DNA of 47,191 nucleotides from Desulfurococcales archaeon (GCA_027022365.1 JALVYU010000003.1:1-47191); one strand, 5' to 3'; positions 1 to 9,219 are shown, counted from the stretch's first letter. Program-made: numbers and translations. The notes: generated by a model from the letters alone, not told the origin.

Positions 1-2
1 TC

Positions 3-719
3 TACAGAGTACTCGGCTTTGTTAAGCCCGATGCCTACCCAGGACTAGACACGCTGGTCATATCTGACTCAGTAAACAAGCCAGTGCTATATCACGGCCC
101 AGCACCAGTAGTATGGGTTGACGAGAATGGTAAGGCTCATGACCCGGTTAACGAGACATTCCCAGGACTAATAAGAATAGTATGGACCGGTAACACCGCC
201 TATGCAGCAGACAACAACCCGCCAGCCCCAATGGTCTATAACCCATTGTTCTATGGTAAGGGCACTGGAAACCACACCTTCGTACTGCTAGCAGCCGAAT
301 ATCATCCGAGTACCAAGAACATCATTGTGGTGAGCGGTGAGTCTCCCTACGGCGACTACGAGCCTACATGGGCATGGTACTACCACGGAGTAGCGCTGAG
401 CGGCCCAGAATTCGTCACTAACATGATAAGATGGTTCGTGCTCAACGTGTATAGTCACGTAGCTGCCCCAACCACTACGACCACAACCACTACTACAACT
501 ACCACGACTACTACAACGACAACCACCACATCATCGCCGGTGCAGACCACAACAACCACAACACCCTCACAAACAACCACAACGCCGCCAGCAACAAGCC
601 CAACACCAACCACGACAACTACAACGACTCCGCCACCAAACTACACGCCGGTACTGATCGCTGCCATAATAATAGCAATAATAATCATCATAGCAGCAAT
701 AGCGCTGAGAAGAAGGTAA
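3..719 (+). CDS. Stalked surface protein, 3' part only (5' end outside window)
   Basis: The reading frame is open from the first complete codon at position 3, so the gene begins upstream and the GTG at 84 is internal. The visible part is an extracellular-looking domain of about 155 residues, a Thr-rich linker of about 60 residues (runs of Thr broken by Ser, Pro and Gln), then a hydrophobic helix rich in Ile/Ala and a terminal Arg-Arg-Arg. That is the usual crenarchaeal layout of a glycosylated stalk plus C-terminal membrane anchor. The stretch with VVSGESPYGDYEP followed by FVTNMIRWFV loosely resembles the end of class I amidotransferase-like (DUF4350-type) domains, but this is weak. Function is not assigned. 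The 719-aa minus-strand neighbour has the same stalk design. Confidence 0.75.
   Translation, partial: YRVLGFVKPDAYPGLDTLVISDSVNKPVLYHGPAPVVWVDENGKAHDPVNETFPGLIRIVWTGNTAYAADNNPPAPMVYNPLFYGKGTGNHTFVLLAAEYHPSTKNIIVVSGESPYGDYEPTWAWYYHGVALSGPEFVTNMIRWFVLNVYSHVAAPTTTTTTTTTTTTTTTTTTTTSSPVQTTTTTTPSQTTTTPPATSPTPTTTTTTTPPPNYTPVLIAAIIIAIIIIIAAIALRRR
469..630 (+). repeat. Low-complexity ACN-codon tract (poly-Thr stalk)
   Basis: Nearly every codon is ACN (ACT, ACA, ACC, ACG mixed). The varied third base keeps the Thr run while avoiding an exact microsatellite. The 1455-1620 tract is similar in the opposite orientation. Confidence 0.8.
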
Positions 720-752
720 TCCCGAATTAACATTATGTTATCAACAAAAACA

Positions 753-760
753 CTTTTTTC
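753..760 (+). terminator. T-run terminator after the surface-protein gene
   Basis: A run of six T lies 34 bases after the stop codon at 719, with more T-rich sequence following. Archaeal termination commonly uses such U-tracts. No strong hairpin precedes it. Confidence 0.4.
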
Positions 761-1359
761 CATTTCAATAAAATTATTGTTCAAACAATTCTCACCAGAT
801 ATAGTTTCTTACCTTAAATACTAGGATAATTACGAGTACAAGCATTCAGACCATAATCACCAAGTGGTAGTTGAAAGTAAAAACAAAATATTGGGCCGAA
901 CCCGTATACATTGGCTGATCAGTAAAAACAGGTAGTTAACAATGTGGACACTTATGAGATATCACGTCCTCGGGAAAGTACTGTTACGAGAAACTAGACA
1001 AGTATGATGCATAGTACTGTTTGATATTGATTAGTACTAGTTGTCAGAGAAATAGAAGTCCATTAATGGTATAAAATATGGTATAAAATGATGTAAGACT
1101 TCATAGCTTTAATGACGGAACTACAATTCTGGTTGGTATTGCCTGGTATGTGTTCAATGGCAAGCCCTACGATTAGGCATTTTGTCTCCTAATGGGAGCC
1201 CGCGGCGTTGGGCTCGGCTAATTTAATTCTTCATCCACATCACTGATAGGAAGAAACATATAAGTCGTGACTAAACCATGTGATATAGTGAACCCTATTA
1301 GATTGTTATGAGGATTGAGTTAATAAAAAATAATTTTAATATAAACAGGTCAGCTCATA
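761..1359. other. Intergenic region with tandem hairpins and a possible small RNA
   Basis: No convincing coding frame is seen in this gap between two convergent genes. A 12-base direct repeat ATGGTATAAAAT occurs twice near 1065-1090 and looks TATA-like. About 45-130 bases downstream lie three consecutive short inverted repeats: TTGCC/GGCAA (1139-1143 with 1159-1163), ATTAGG/CCTAAT (1172-1177 with 1188-1193) and GAGCCC/GGGCTC (1196-1201 with 1210-1215). The last is GC-rich in an otherwise AT-rich gap, a usual sign of structured RNA in a hyperthermophile. Strand and product are undetermined; it is not a recognisable tRNA or C/D-box RNA. Confidence 0.25.
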
Positions 1360-3519
1360 TTACTTCTTCTTTACAATAGCCACAGCGATAATTATAGCTA
1401 CGACGATAATTACTATTGACGCTATTATCTCTGCTGGAACACCGCCTGATGGATGAGTAGCCGTCGAAGTGGTTGTTGGGCTTGTTGTAGTTGTTGTGGT
1501 TGCCGTGGTCTGTGGCGGCACCGTGGTGGTTGTCGTTGTAGTAGTCGTGGTAGTTGTAGTAGTGGTTGTGGTCGTAGTGGTAGTGGTTGAAGTAGTAGTT
1601 GTGGTAGCTGTAGTTGTCGGCTTATATCCTGGCGGGTAGAATGTTAGCTTGAAGTCGTAGGTCTTGGTGTTGCCTGCCCAGTCGGATACTGTGATCTTTA
1701 TATCTGCTGGTAACGGTTTAGTGCCGGACAGGGTTATGGATGCCTGGTAGGTGCCCTTACTGTAAGGTGCTAGTTTAAGTGGTTCGGTCTTTCCGTTAAC
1801 GGTTATGGTTGCCCTGACGTTCTTTACTCCCCATCCCTCATCCTTGATCGTGAAGAATATTGTGTTTGCTCTGCCGAGTGTTGGGGTTGATGGTATCATT
1901 AAACCTATTTTAACTAGAGGTGGCGTGTTGTCCGGTGCGTTGTAGAGTGCGAAGACTAGCTTGCTCTTGGGCTCTAACTTAATATGTAGTGCGACATATA
2001 GTCTTCCGTTGATCACCTTGTAAGTTACGATGTTGGCTGATGCATCGCCTTGTGATTCCAACACCTTTAGCCCTGCAGTGTCTCCTGCCCAGGGCAGTGC
2101 TAGGAGTATCGTCCTGTTAAGATGTAGTTCTGGAAGGTAGTTCTCGAACCCCATGATGTACGCGTGGGGGGCATAATGATAGAATCCGTAGTAGTACTGG
2201 TCGTCCTGTACCTTGTAGTTCCAGTTCGGAGTTATTTTGGGTAGTGTGACTGGTATTGAGTTATAAACCTGGTACCTGCTGACGTTCTTAAAGCCCACGA
2301 AAGTCGGTGGTGCGTAGGGGAATGTTAGGTTGAAGGGCTTAACCTGTACTCTGACATACTGTAATCCCTGGTACCTCCCTGTCCCGTGAGCTAGTGTGGT
2401 TGTTGTTATGAAATACGTTGTCCAGCCTGTCCACGTTGAATGGTACTCGACATACTGATCCCTATGAATGTGCCCTGCTAAAACGATGTTTACATGGTAT
2501 TCTTCACATAGCTTCAGGAAGTATCTGGCGGCGGTTAGGTTTGTTCCCCAGTAGTAGCTGATCGCGCTCTGCCTGTACTTGTGGGGGTCGCCGAGTATCG
2601 GTGAGGTAGTGTTCCATGTCGCAGTTATTTGTCCCTGGTAATAGAATACTGGGTGGTGGAACTGTATGATCTTTATAGGTATATCCTTGTATTTCTCTAG
2701 GATCTGTGTCAGCCATTTTAATTCATTCCATGAAGGATAGCCGTCCTCTCCGCGAGTGTTTAATGCTATGAGGAGGATGTTCTGGCCTATAATCCTATAC
2801 CAGGTTGTCTGGCCATAGTATTTGATGAAGTTACCGTTAGGATAGTCATGGTTGCCGGGGTTTAGGAACACAGGTAGTGGGTAAAGGAACGCGTACCTGA
2901 AGGCTCTTGATTCCTGGTATTGTGTTAGTGCTTGAGTGTCAGCCTCGTCGCCAGTATCTATGACTATGTTGGGGTGCAATAGCTGGGCCAGTATTTCGCC
3001 GGCAAACCTCCTATACTGCCCGATGGTCTCATTGGGGTGCCCTGTTCCAAAGTGTAGATCGGTCATGTGGACAAATGTAAGTACATCGAACGGACCACTG
3101 ATCACCCATACGCTCCTAGGTACTAAGTATTCCTTTCCTCCCCCCTCTAGTACTAGATCATATAGGGCCGGCTTAACATCACTAGGTAGCTTCACCGTGT
3201 ATTTAGCACCGCTACCTGTTACGGTGACAGTGTATTTCAGCTCTACCAGCTTATCGTCCTCGAGTACGACCGTGTAGATGTATCCCTGGCTCACCGACAC
3301 GCTTGTCTTGAAGGTGACGCTGAATGTTCCGCCAGGCAGTACTACTGCTGGATGGCCTGGGCTAGGATCTAGTGTTGGGAGTTCTTTGACATATGCTGTT
3401 ATCGGTGGCAGTGTATTTGCTGTCTCTGCACGGGCAATTCCCTGTAATGATGGCGATATTAGGGCGATTATCATGAGGGCGAACAAGGTGACAAACAACA
3501 GCTTCCTGGTTCTAGCCAT
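1360..3519 (-). CDS. Secreted, membrane-anchored calcineurin-like metallophosphoesterase
   Basis: A 719-residue protein. An N-terminal signal peptide (Arg/Lys then a hydrophobic run to about residue 28) is followed by a beta-rich domain (40-140) and a metallophosphoesterase domain with the full metal-binding set: D154/H156 (DLH), G190-D191-xx-D194, GNHD at 222-225, H288/H289 and GHIH with H350 and H352. A beta-sandwich region follows (about 530-630), then a Thr stalk of about 65 residues, a hydrophobic anchor and Lys-Lys-Lys. The enzyme should hydrolyse phosphomonoesters or diesters outside the cell; the substrate is not evident. The ATG start has a GAGAGGTG ribosome binding site about 9 bases upstream. 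It is divergent from the S16 protease gene. Confidence 0.9.
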   Translation of the reverse strand: MARTRKLLFVTLFALMIIALISPSLQGIARAETANTLPPITAYVKELPTLDPSPGHPAVVLPGGTFSVTFKTSVSVSQGYIYTVVLEDDKLVELKYTVTVTGSGAKYTVKLPSDVKPALYDLVLEGGGKEYLVPRSVWVISGPFDVLTFVHMTDLHFGTGHPNETIGQYRRFAGEILAQLLHPNIVIDTGDEADTQALTQYQESRAFRYAFLYPLPVFLNPGNHDYPNGNFIKYYGQTTWYRIIGQNILLIALNTRGEDGYPSWNELKWLTQILEKYKDIPIKIIQFHHPVFYYQGQITATWNTTSPILGDPHKYRQSAISYYWGTNLTAARYFLKLCEEYHVNIVLAGHIHRDQYVEYHSTWTGWTTYFITTTTLAHGTGRYQGLQYVRVQVKPFNLTFPYAPPTFVGFKNVSRYQVYNSIPVTLPKITPNWNYKVQDDQYYYGFYHYAPHAYIMGFENYLPELHLNRTILLALPWAGDTAGLKVLESQGDASANIVTYKVINGRLYVALHIKLEPKSKLVFALYNAPDNTPPLVKIGLMIPSTPTLGRANTIFFTIKDEGWGVKNVRATITVNGKTEPLKLAPYSKGTYQASITLSGTKPLPADIKITVSDWAGNTKTYDFKLTFYPPGYKPTTTATTTTTSTTTTTTTTTTTTTTTTTTTTTTVPPQTTATTTTTTSPTTTSTATHPSGGVPAEIIASIVIIVVAIIIAVAIVKKK
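1455..1620 (-). repeat. Low-complexity poly-Thr stalk tract, opposite orientation
   Basis: ACN-codon tract read on the minus strand. With the tract at 469-630 it forms a pair of inverted, imperfect low-complexity arms about 0.8 kb apart. Confidence 0.75.
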
Positions 3520-3627
3520 AATGGATACACCTCTCCCCTTAGGAACCTCTAGTTATTTCTTGTATCATAGAGGTAAAAAGTAAATTCTTTGGTTCAAACA
3601 GTTCTAGTAGTTCCTCAAAGGATTAGA

Positions 3628-3638
3628 CGTATAAACGG
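3628..3638 (+). promoter_or_regulatory. Probable TATA box for the S16 protease
   Basis: ACGTATAAACG lies about 45 bases before the ATG at 3674. Transcription starting about 25 bases downstream would leave a short leader carrying the GGGGGAG ribosome binding site at 3661-3667. Confidence 0.4.
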
Positions 3639-3673
3639 ATATTTTGATCTCGCCGTTATTGGGGGAGTAGACC

Positions 3674-5677
3674 ATGAGATGGACAATCATTTCATTATTC
3701 CTGCTCATGCTTATACTCGTTTCGACAGTACCACTCGCATTTATGGCTGGGCAACAAAGGGATTTGTTCAACTATACGTGGGTACGGACTAGGACTGTGC
3801 ATGCTCCAGCGGTAACAAGCGAGTACGGTCCAGGTGTAATGACCACGATCAACGTGACAGTAGCTTATCCAGGACACGGCAACATATTTTTCAGAACATC
3901 GCCTCTCACCGAGCTCGACATGCAGGCGACAGCCCAGATCGCCGTCATGGTCGCCTGCAACGTGCTAGGCCTAAACATGAACAATTATGACTTCTACATA
4001 TCGGTCAATGCCGGAAGCATCATCGTCGGAGGACCTAGTGCTGGCGGGATAATGACCGTCGCAGTAATGGCAGCTCTAGAAAACGCTAGCATTAAGCCGG
4101 GGATAACAATGACGGGCATGATAAATCCAGACGGGACAATAGGGCCTGTAGGCGGATTAAAGGGCAAGTTAGAAGCAGCTGCTGAGGCGGGGTACAAGTA
4201 CTTCTTGATCCCCATGGGGCAGCGAGTAATACTTGTCCCTAACATTACGTACCAGCAGATATTCCCAGGCATATTCGTGAGTAGCGTGAAATATGAGAAG
4301 ATAGACCTTGTTAAGCTCGGCAAGGAGCTCGGGGTAAAGGTTGTCGAGGTATCGAATATTAGGCAAGCCTACTATTACTTCACAGGAGTCAACCTGACGA
4401 TCACTGCTACGAAAATACCGGCCAGTGCTACCGAGAAAATAGTTGGTCTCGTGAAGGACAATACGCTAGAGATCATAAATGCCACAACATACTATATCAA
4501 CGCAACAGCTAACCTGGCAAAACTCGTCCCGCCCGCTGCTGCAAACGTTATTGCTGGGATGACTAACGAGGCGAGCAAGTTATCCAGTATAGCAGCAAAG
4601 CTCCTCGGGGAGGGGGAATTCTATTCAGCGAGAGCAGAGGCGTTGTCTGCGCTCCAAATAGCTTCACAGGCCTACCTTATCGCGAATGGATTGATAAGCA
4701 GGGACAGCTTTATCGATATAATCAAGAGTGTTAACCAGAGCTCCGCGAACCTCTATAAACAATACAGCGTATTGGCTAATAAGCCTGAGATCCCAGTGCA
4801 GGGGTTGGGGGCATTAATGGTTCTAGGAATAAACGTTAATGAGATACGGCAGGATATTGAGAAAGCCGCGAAGTACCTTGGTAAAAACGATCTAAGTGAT
4901 GCTGTGAACGCCTTATCAGATGCTATAACGAGAAGCCATTCGGCACACCTCTACCTGAGAATAGCAAGTGAACTAAGCGGTGGAATAACCGCTGACAAGT
5001 CAGCCCTCGAGAAAGCATCACTAACACTTTATGGTGTAGCGAGAAGCATATATGCGTACGCCTACACGCTCGCCAAAGACATCAACGCTAATCCAAGTTC
5101 TCTTCAGAAGAGCGGCGACTTCCTAAGCAAGGCGGCTGAAATGATCACGTCTGGCGACTACGTGGCTGGGCTTGGATACATTATAGACTCGATAAGCTTA
5201 GGGGTGACAAGCATACATGAATTGTTCACTGTGAACAATGTTGAGGCATTATCGGTAATCAGCGACCTAAGACTTAATGCTTTACAGAACATCGAGCGTC
5301 TTATATCGCTCGGGATAACACCGTATGCATCAATAAACTATTATCTCCTAGGAGAACAACTAGCCGGAACAAATAATACAGCCACAATACTTTTCTGCTA
5401 CATCAAATCTTCAACTATAGCAATGATACAGGATATGCTAATCACAGCGTCCAAGACCAATACATCAATGGAGACCGCCACAGCCACACCCACCCCGACA
5501 AGAACTCCCGCCACCCCTACAACTACATCAGTACCCTGCATAGCTAATCTAACCATAGTCCCAAGGACAAACAATAACACGCCTTACGGCCTTATACTAG
5601 CAATAATAGTGGTTCTAATGATCGCTGCCTTCATCGTAGGCTACGGAGTGGGCAGAGTATCTGGAAAAACACATTAG
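3674..5677 (+). CDS. Membrane-bound archaeal S16 (Lon-like) serine protease, COG1750 type
   Basis: A 667-residue protein without an AAA+ domain. A signal/anchor helix (5-25) precedes a Lon-type proteolytic domain. The catalytic Ser is S122 in GGPSAGG, and the Lys of the Ser-Lys dyad is K165 in GPVGGLKGK, a good match to the Lon GG-xx-K motif. A long alpha-helical region (about 240-590) follows, then a Thr/Pro-rich linker and a C-terminal membrane helix (about 638-660). With an N-terminal signal the protease domain should face the cell exterior, so it would act without ATP, probably on surface proteins. The start is supported by GGGGGAG 6 bases before the ATG. A substrate link to the neighbouring surface proteins is inference. 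Confidence 0.9.
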   Translation: MRWTIISLFLLMLILVSTVPLAFMAGQQRDLFNYTWVRTRTVHAPAVTSEYGPGVMTTINVTVAYPGHGNIFFRTSPLTELDMQATAQIAVMVACNVLGLNMNNYDFYISVNAGSIIVGGPSAGGIMTVAVMAALENASIKPGITMTGMINPDGTIGPVGGLKGKLEAAAEAGYKYFLIPMGQRVILVPNITYQQIFPGIFVSSVKYEKIDLVKLGKELGVKVVEVSNIRQAYYYFTGVNLTITATKIPASATEKIVGLVKDNTLEIINATTYYINATANLAKLVPPAAANVIAGMTNEASKLSSIAAKLLGEGEFYSARAEALSALQIASQAYLIANGLISRDSFIDIIKSVNQSSANLYKQYSVLANKPEIPVQGLGALMVLGINVNEIRQDIEKAAKYLGKNDLSDAVNALSDAITRSHSAHLYLRIASELSGGITADKSALEKASLTLYGVARSIYAYAYTLAKDINANPSSLQKSGDFLSKAAEMITSGDYVAGLGYIIDSISLGVTSIHELFTVNNVEALSVISDLRLNALQNIERLISLGITPYASINYYLLGEQLAGTNNTATILFCYIKSSTIAMIQDMLITASKTNTSMETATATPTPTRTPATPTTTSVPCIANLTIVPRTNNNTPYGLILAIIVVLMIAAFIVGYGVGRVSGKTH

Positions 5678-5734
5678 TTTTTCAAATCTCTACCAAGAAA
5701 ACAATTAGCGACGAATCGGTTTCGGTGAGGAGTC

Positions 5735-6265
5735 GTGTCTGAGACAAAGTATGTAGCCATAGCCGCAGTAAGCGAGGATCCCAGCCCAACGCTCATAAAG
5801 AACGCCGAGGAATTTCTCGATAAAATAGCACCCTTTAAAGAGATCATAAGGATCATACTGGGAGGTTACTGGGGACTAATGCGTGTGATCGCTGATAAGG
5901 CCGCCGAGAAAGGCTTTACCGTGATATTCACGTTGCCCGAGAACCCCCCTGCAATGCCTCCCCGTAGGAAGGAATTCATACCAATCATAACTGATCTAGG
6001 GTTCCAGTCGAGAAGCACTGTTATGTGTAGAACTTGTGATGTACTAGTTGCTATGGGTGGCCGGATAGGCAGTATTTTAGAAGTCCTACTAGCGTATGAC
6101 TACGGAAAACCATCCATCGTCGTGAGATCGGGGTATGATACCGATAAGCTAGAGAAGTGTTTTTCCCGCTACGTGGATAAGCGTAGAAAGGCGCCTATCT
6201 ACTATGTTGGCTCAGGCTCTGAAGCCGCTGAGAAGGTGTTGAAACTCCTAGGTATTACCATGTAA
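5735..6265 (+). CDS. SLOG/LOG-fold protein (TIGR00725-like)
   Basis: A 176-residue cytosolic protein with a Rossmann-like fold typical of the LOG/SLOG superfamily. GGYWGLM (about 43-49) occupies the first nucleotide-binding loop, and MGGRIGSILEVLLAY (about 106-120) corresponds to the family GGxGTxxE motif, with Ile for the usual Gly/Thr region but Glu kept. Characterised LOG enzymes release a free base from nucleoside 5'-monophosphates; others bind nucleotide-derived signals. The GTG start is chosen because GGTGAGG sits 4 bases upstream. It stands 57 bases after the protease gene and may be co-transcribed with it. The exact activity cannot be read from sequence. Confidence 0.75.
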   Translation: MSETKYVAIAAVSEDPSPTLIKNAEEFLDKIAPFKEIIRIILGGYWGLMRVIADKAAEKGFTVIFTLPENPPAMPPRRKEFIPIITDLGFQSRSTVMCRTCDVLVAMGGRIGSILEVLLAYDYGKPSIVVRSGYDTDKLEKCFSRYVDKRRKAPIYYVGSGSEAAEKVLKLLGITM

Positions 6266-6565
6266 TGAACTGATTTTTATCATTAATTTTTTATCATACT
6301 TTATGAAAATGTATCATTAATATGCAACAGTATACATAAATTACAATGATTTTCCTAGTTATTATAATTTGATCAAATTATTACATATCTTAAAATAACA
6401 TTATATTTTTGATCATTTCTAAAGAGTAAGTTCGTCCGAAAAAATTAAGTATGAAGCCACAAAATACTTATCAGTTGAACCTAACACTTCGGCTCCTTTG
6501 CACATACCTCTATTAAATCCCCAGCCTTAACGGTCAAAAACCCTATCGTCTGGTCGGGTGAGATT
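6266..6565 (+). other. Intergenic region: terminator tract and ABC operon promoter
   Basis: T-rich sequence at 6271-6292 (TTTTT, then TTTTTT) probably ends transcription of the SLOG gene. The middle is very AT-rich and non-coding. Candidate TATA elements for the transporter lie at 6438-6450 and 6461-6471 (AAAATACTTAT), which would leave a leader of about 70 bases. The leader ends in GGGTGAG (6555-6561) just before the ATG at 6566. No other feature is seen. Confidence 0.5.
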
Positions 6566-8230
6566 ATGAAGTATTGCAGGGCATTGTCTAAGACGGCCGG
6601 TATAGTGATAGCGATCATAATCATAATAGGCATAGTCGCTGGAGCGTATTACTACATTTCACATAAACAGATAACGACCACTAAGCTGATCACGTTCGTA
6701 CCCCTCACAGGCGATTTCAATAAGGACATCATAAACATCGGCAAAGCACTCGAACAGGACGGCGTCAAGACAGTGCAGCTCAGCGTATGGAGCGGTGGAG
6801 ACCCAAACAGCGTCATGAGGATCTACGGCGTAGTCGAGGCAGCATACAGGATCAACAATATCTGGAAACAGAACAACATCAACGTAGAGATCAAGGTTAC
6901 GACGCGGTACGTGAGTAATCCTAATGACGTCTATGAGGACTACATCAACAAGTGGAGTCTAGGACAAGCACCAGATATCATGGCTAACGGGTACACCTAC
7001 ATCGCCAGCTTAGCCTCAGAAGGATACATACTAGATCTAACACCGTACTTGAACAACTATACTAGCTTCCTCAACCAGTTCTATCCAACGCTCATCGATG
7101 CAATGAAATGGAACGGCAGGATCTACGGCATACCACAGGATACGGAGGCACGACCATTATACATTAGAAAAGACGTGGCAGCATGTGCCGGCTTAGATCT
7201 GGCAGGCCTTGCCGAGAAGATAAAGAACGGACAGTTTACATGGAGCGACCTATACAAGTGGGCCCTGAAGGTCAAGGAGAGCGGCTGTGCGCCGTGGGGA
7301 TTGATACACAGAAAAGGATCAGCACATCCTGATCTAATACAGTTCATATATGCCTTCGGCGGTAAGCTCTACGATGAGAAGACAGGTAAACTAGTGTTCG
7401 ATAAAGCCGCTGTCTACAAGTGGTTCGTGGTAGAAAAGACCTTCGCCGACCACGGACTACTACCACACGACATGATGTCATGGGACTGGGCAAAGCAGAT
7501 ACACCCAACAGTCGTTGACGGCAAGACACTGGCGTTCATCGGAGGTACATGGCACTGGTTCGAGTGGCAGACCAAGGCATACTACACTGATCCGAAGACG
7601 GGCCAGCAGAGACCACTGACAGCTGAGGAAGTGCACAAGTTCTTCTACTACACACTGTTCCCGAGCGGCATCAAGGGCAAGCCGGGATTAACGCTGAGCC
7701 AGCCATTCGCATGGATGATAAACAGTAAGGCTGGCGAGCAGAACCCGAACTACGATAAGCTCAAGGATCTTTACCATGAGCTAGTATTCCTCGTTGTTGT
7801 GAAGGCCAGCGATCCCGACATCGTTGCTATCCACAGTCTGATATCAGGGCACCTACCCGTAACCAAGACAGCTGCAGAGCTAATCAAGAACCAGACATGG
7901 GTTAATGAGCTGAAGAACCTGAAAGTAAAGCTAGACCCCGAAGTACTCAACAACATTAAGAACATCATAGAAAAAACAGTCAATCCGCTCAACGTGCAGT
8001 TCCTCGCTAACGTGACATACATGCTAGAGTACACGACTTTCACCCCGAAGCATCCACAGTACCCGAAGCTGGCGTCATTGTTTGCCGATGCGCTTGACCA
8101 AGTGCTCCGTGACAAGATGACGCCAGCCCAGGCAGTGAATTACATCGTCGAGAAGATCAATGCTGACCCGGACCTCAAGAAGAGCGTTGAGATCATAGGT
8201 GAGATACCACAGAACTGGACCTTCCCATGA
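6566..8230 (+). CDS. ABC transporter solute-binding protein (carbohydrate type, family 1)
   Basis: A 554-residue extracellular binding protein anchored by an N-terminal helix (about 12-32, Ile/Ala/Gly-rich) with basic residues before it. The body shows family 1 hallmarks: an IANGY-like region with DLTPYL (about 145-165), a RIYGIPQDTEARPLYIRKD segment corresponding to the hinge/ligand region, and a Trp-rich ligand-side region around 300-340. The sugar is not deducible. It is the first gene of a four-gene importer operon, and its stop overlaps the next possible start. The N-terminus (SK then TAG and a hydrophobic run) could be a class III, prepilin-type signal as in some Sulfolobus sugar-binding proteins; that is inference. 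Confidence 0.9.
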   Translation: MKYCRALSKTAGIVIAIIIIIGIVAGAYYYISHKQITTTKLITFVPLTGDFNKDIINIGKALEQDGVKTVQLSVWSGGDPNSVMRIYGVVEAAYRINNIWKQNNINVEIKVTTRYVSNPNDVYEDYINKWSLGQAPDIMANGYTYIASLASEGYILDLTPYLNNYTSFLNQFYPTLIDAMKWNGRIYGIPQDTEARPLYIRKDVAACAGLDLAGLAEKIKNGQFTWSDLYKWALKVKESGCAPWGLIHRKGSAHPDLIQFIYAFGGKLYDEKTGKLVFDKAAVYKWFVVEKTFADHGLLPHDMMSWDWAKQIHPTVVDGKTLAFIGGTWHWFEWQTKAYYTDPKTGQQRPLTAEEVHKFFYYTLFPSGIKGKPGLTLSQPFAWMINSKAGEQNPNYDKLKDLYHELVFLVVVKASDPDIVAIHSLISGHLPVTKTAAELIKNQTWVNELKNLKVKLDPEVLNNIKNIIEKTVNPLNVQFLANVTYMLEYTTFTPKHPQYPKLASLFADALDQVLRDKMTPAQAVNYIVEKINADPDLKKSVEIIGEIPQNWTFP

Positions 8231-8250
8231 CCAGGGAGGTGTCGGGGGAT

Positions 8251-9219
8251 ATGACTAAATCAAATCTTTTTTCCAAAATAAAGGACTTCATCCATAGTGA
8301 TGCGTTCATCTTCCTTCTCCCCGCGATCATTCTGATCATAGTCTTCTACCTCATACCCATTGTTGTCTCCGTTTACATGAGTTTTACTCCTTTGAAGAAC
8401 TGGAACATAGCACGATACATACACGAGTTCGTGGGTTTTGAGAACTATTGGCGTTTCTTCTACATGGTGACCCATGACCCCACGGTTAGGCCTATATTTA
8501 TCACAACAGTCGTCTTCATACTCGTCACACTAGCCATCAATGTCCTGGGAGGACTCGGATTAGCAATAGCGACTTTCTTCATGGGCGAGCGGGAGGCTAG
8601 CTCGACCCAGCTGTTATGGCTCCTACCACGTATGACCCCCATTGCAGTGTACAGTATGATATGGTACTACTTCTTCCACGGCAGTGCGATCGGTACGTTG
8701 AACTCTATCTTGATGAGCCTAGGAATAATACATAAGCCGATCGACTGGGGCCAGAGCATCATACCATGGGGGCCATGGATGATCATAATATTTGTTAACG
8801 GATTAGTCGGTGTAAGCTACGGCATGATAGTTTTCACGAGCGCGATCAGCAATATACCTAAGGAACTAGTTATAGCGGCGAGAGTCGACGGAGCCAGTAA
8901 TTGGAGCATTACGAAGAACATTCTCATACCGCTCCTCAAGTGGCACATAGTATATGTTACGACATGGCAGATGCTAAGCCTCCTCACGACATACGACCAT
9001 ATATTCCTGCTAGTCGAATGGGGGCTCGTCAACCGATACTACGGCACGACATGGGCGCTCTACATCTACAACATGGCGTTCACCGCGGCAGAGAAAGACC
9101 TGGGGCTAGCAGCGGCTGCGGGAGTGATACTGGTAATCGTCGGAGCACTACTAGGACTACTCGCCCTGAAAATACTTGGGTTCGAGAAAATGGTGAAGGA
9201 ACCGAGAGGTGATATCTAG
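8251..9219 (+). CDS. ABC transporter permease, MalF/UgpA type
   Basis: An inner-membrane subunit with about six transmembrane helices. The EAA cytoplasmic loop, AARVDGASNWSITKNILIPL near residues 218-237, docks the ATPase. An in-frame ATG at 8227 overlaps the previous stop as ATGA but has no ribosome binding site. The ATG at 8251 is preferred because GGGAGGTG lies 9 bases before it, giving 322 residues. It is followed by the second permease with a one-base overlap. Confidence 0.9.
   Translation: MTKSNLFSKIKDFIHSDAFIFLLPAIILIIVFYLIPIVVSVYMSFTPLKNWNIARYIHEFVGFENYWRFFYMVTHDPTVRPIFITTVVFILVTLAINVLGGLGLAIATFFMGEREASSTQLLWLLPRMTPIAVYSMIWYYFFHGSAIGTLNSILMSLGIIHKPIDWGQSIIPWGPWMIIIFVNGLVGVSYGMIVFTSAISNIPKELVIAARVDGASNWSITKNILIPLLKWHIVYVTTWQMLSLLTTYDHIFLLVEWGLVNRYYGTTWALYIYNMAFTAAEKDLGLAAAAGVILVIVGALLGLLALKILGFEKMVKEPRGDI

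Noticed and set aside
469-630. CRISPR-like or tandem repeat array
   Set aside because: The repetition follows Thr codons within a coding frame with no spacers.
1130-1215. tRNA or C/D-box RNA in the first gap
   Set aside because: No T-loop pattern, no cloverleaf, and no paired C and D boxes; kept only as a generic structured-RNA candidate.
2936-3277. Plus-strand 113-codon frame inside the metallophosphoesterase
   Set aside because: Fully antisense to a gene with intact catalytic motifs; composition is Ser/Thr/Pro-rich shadow sequence.
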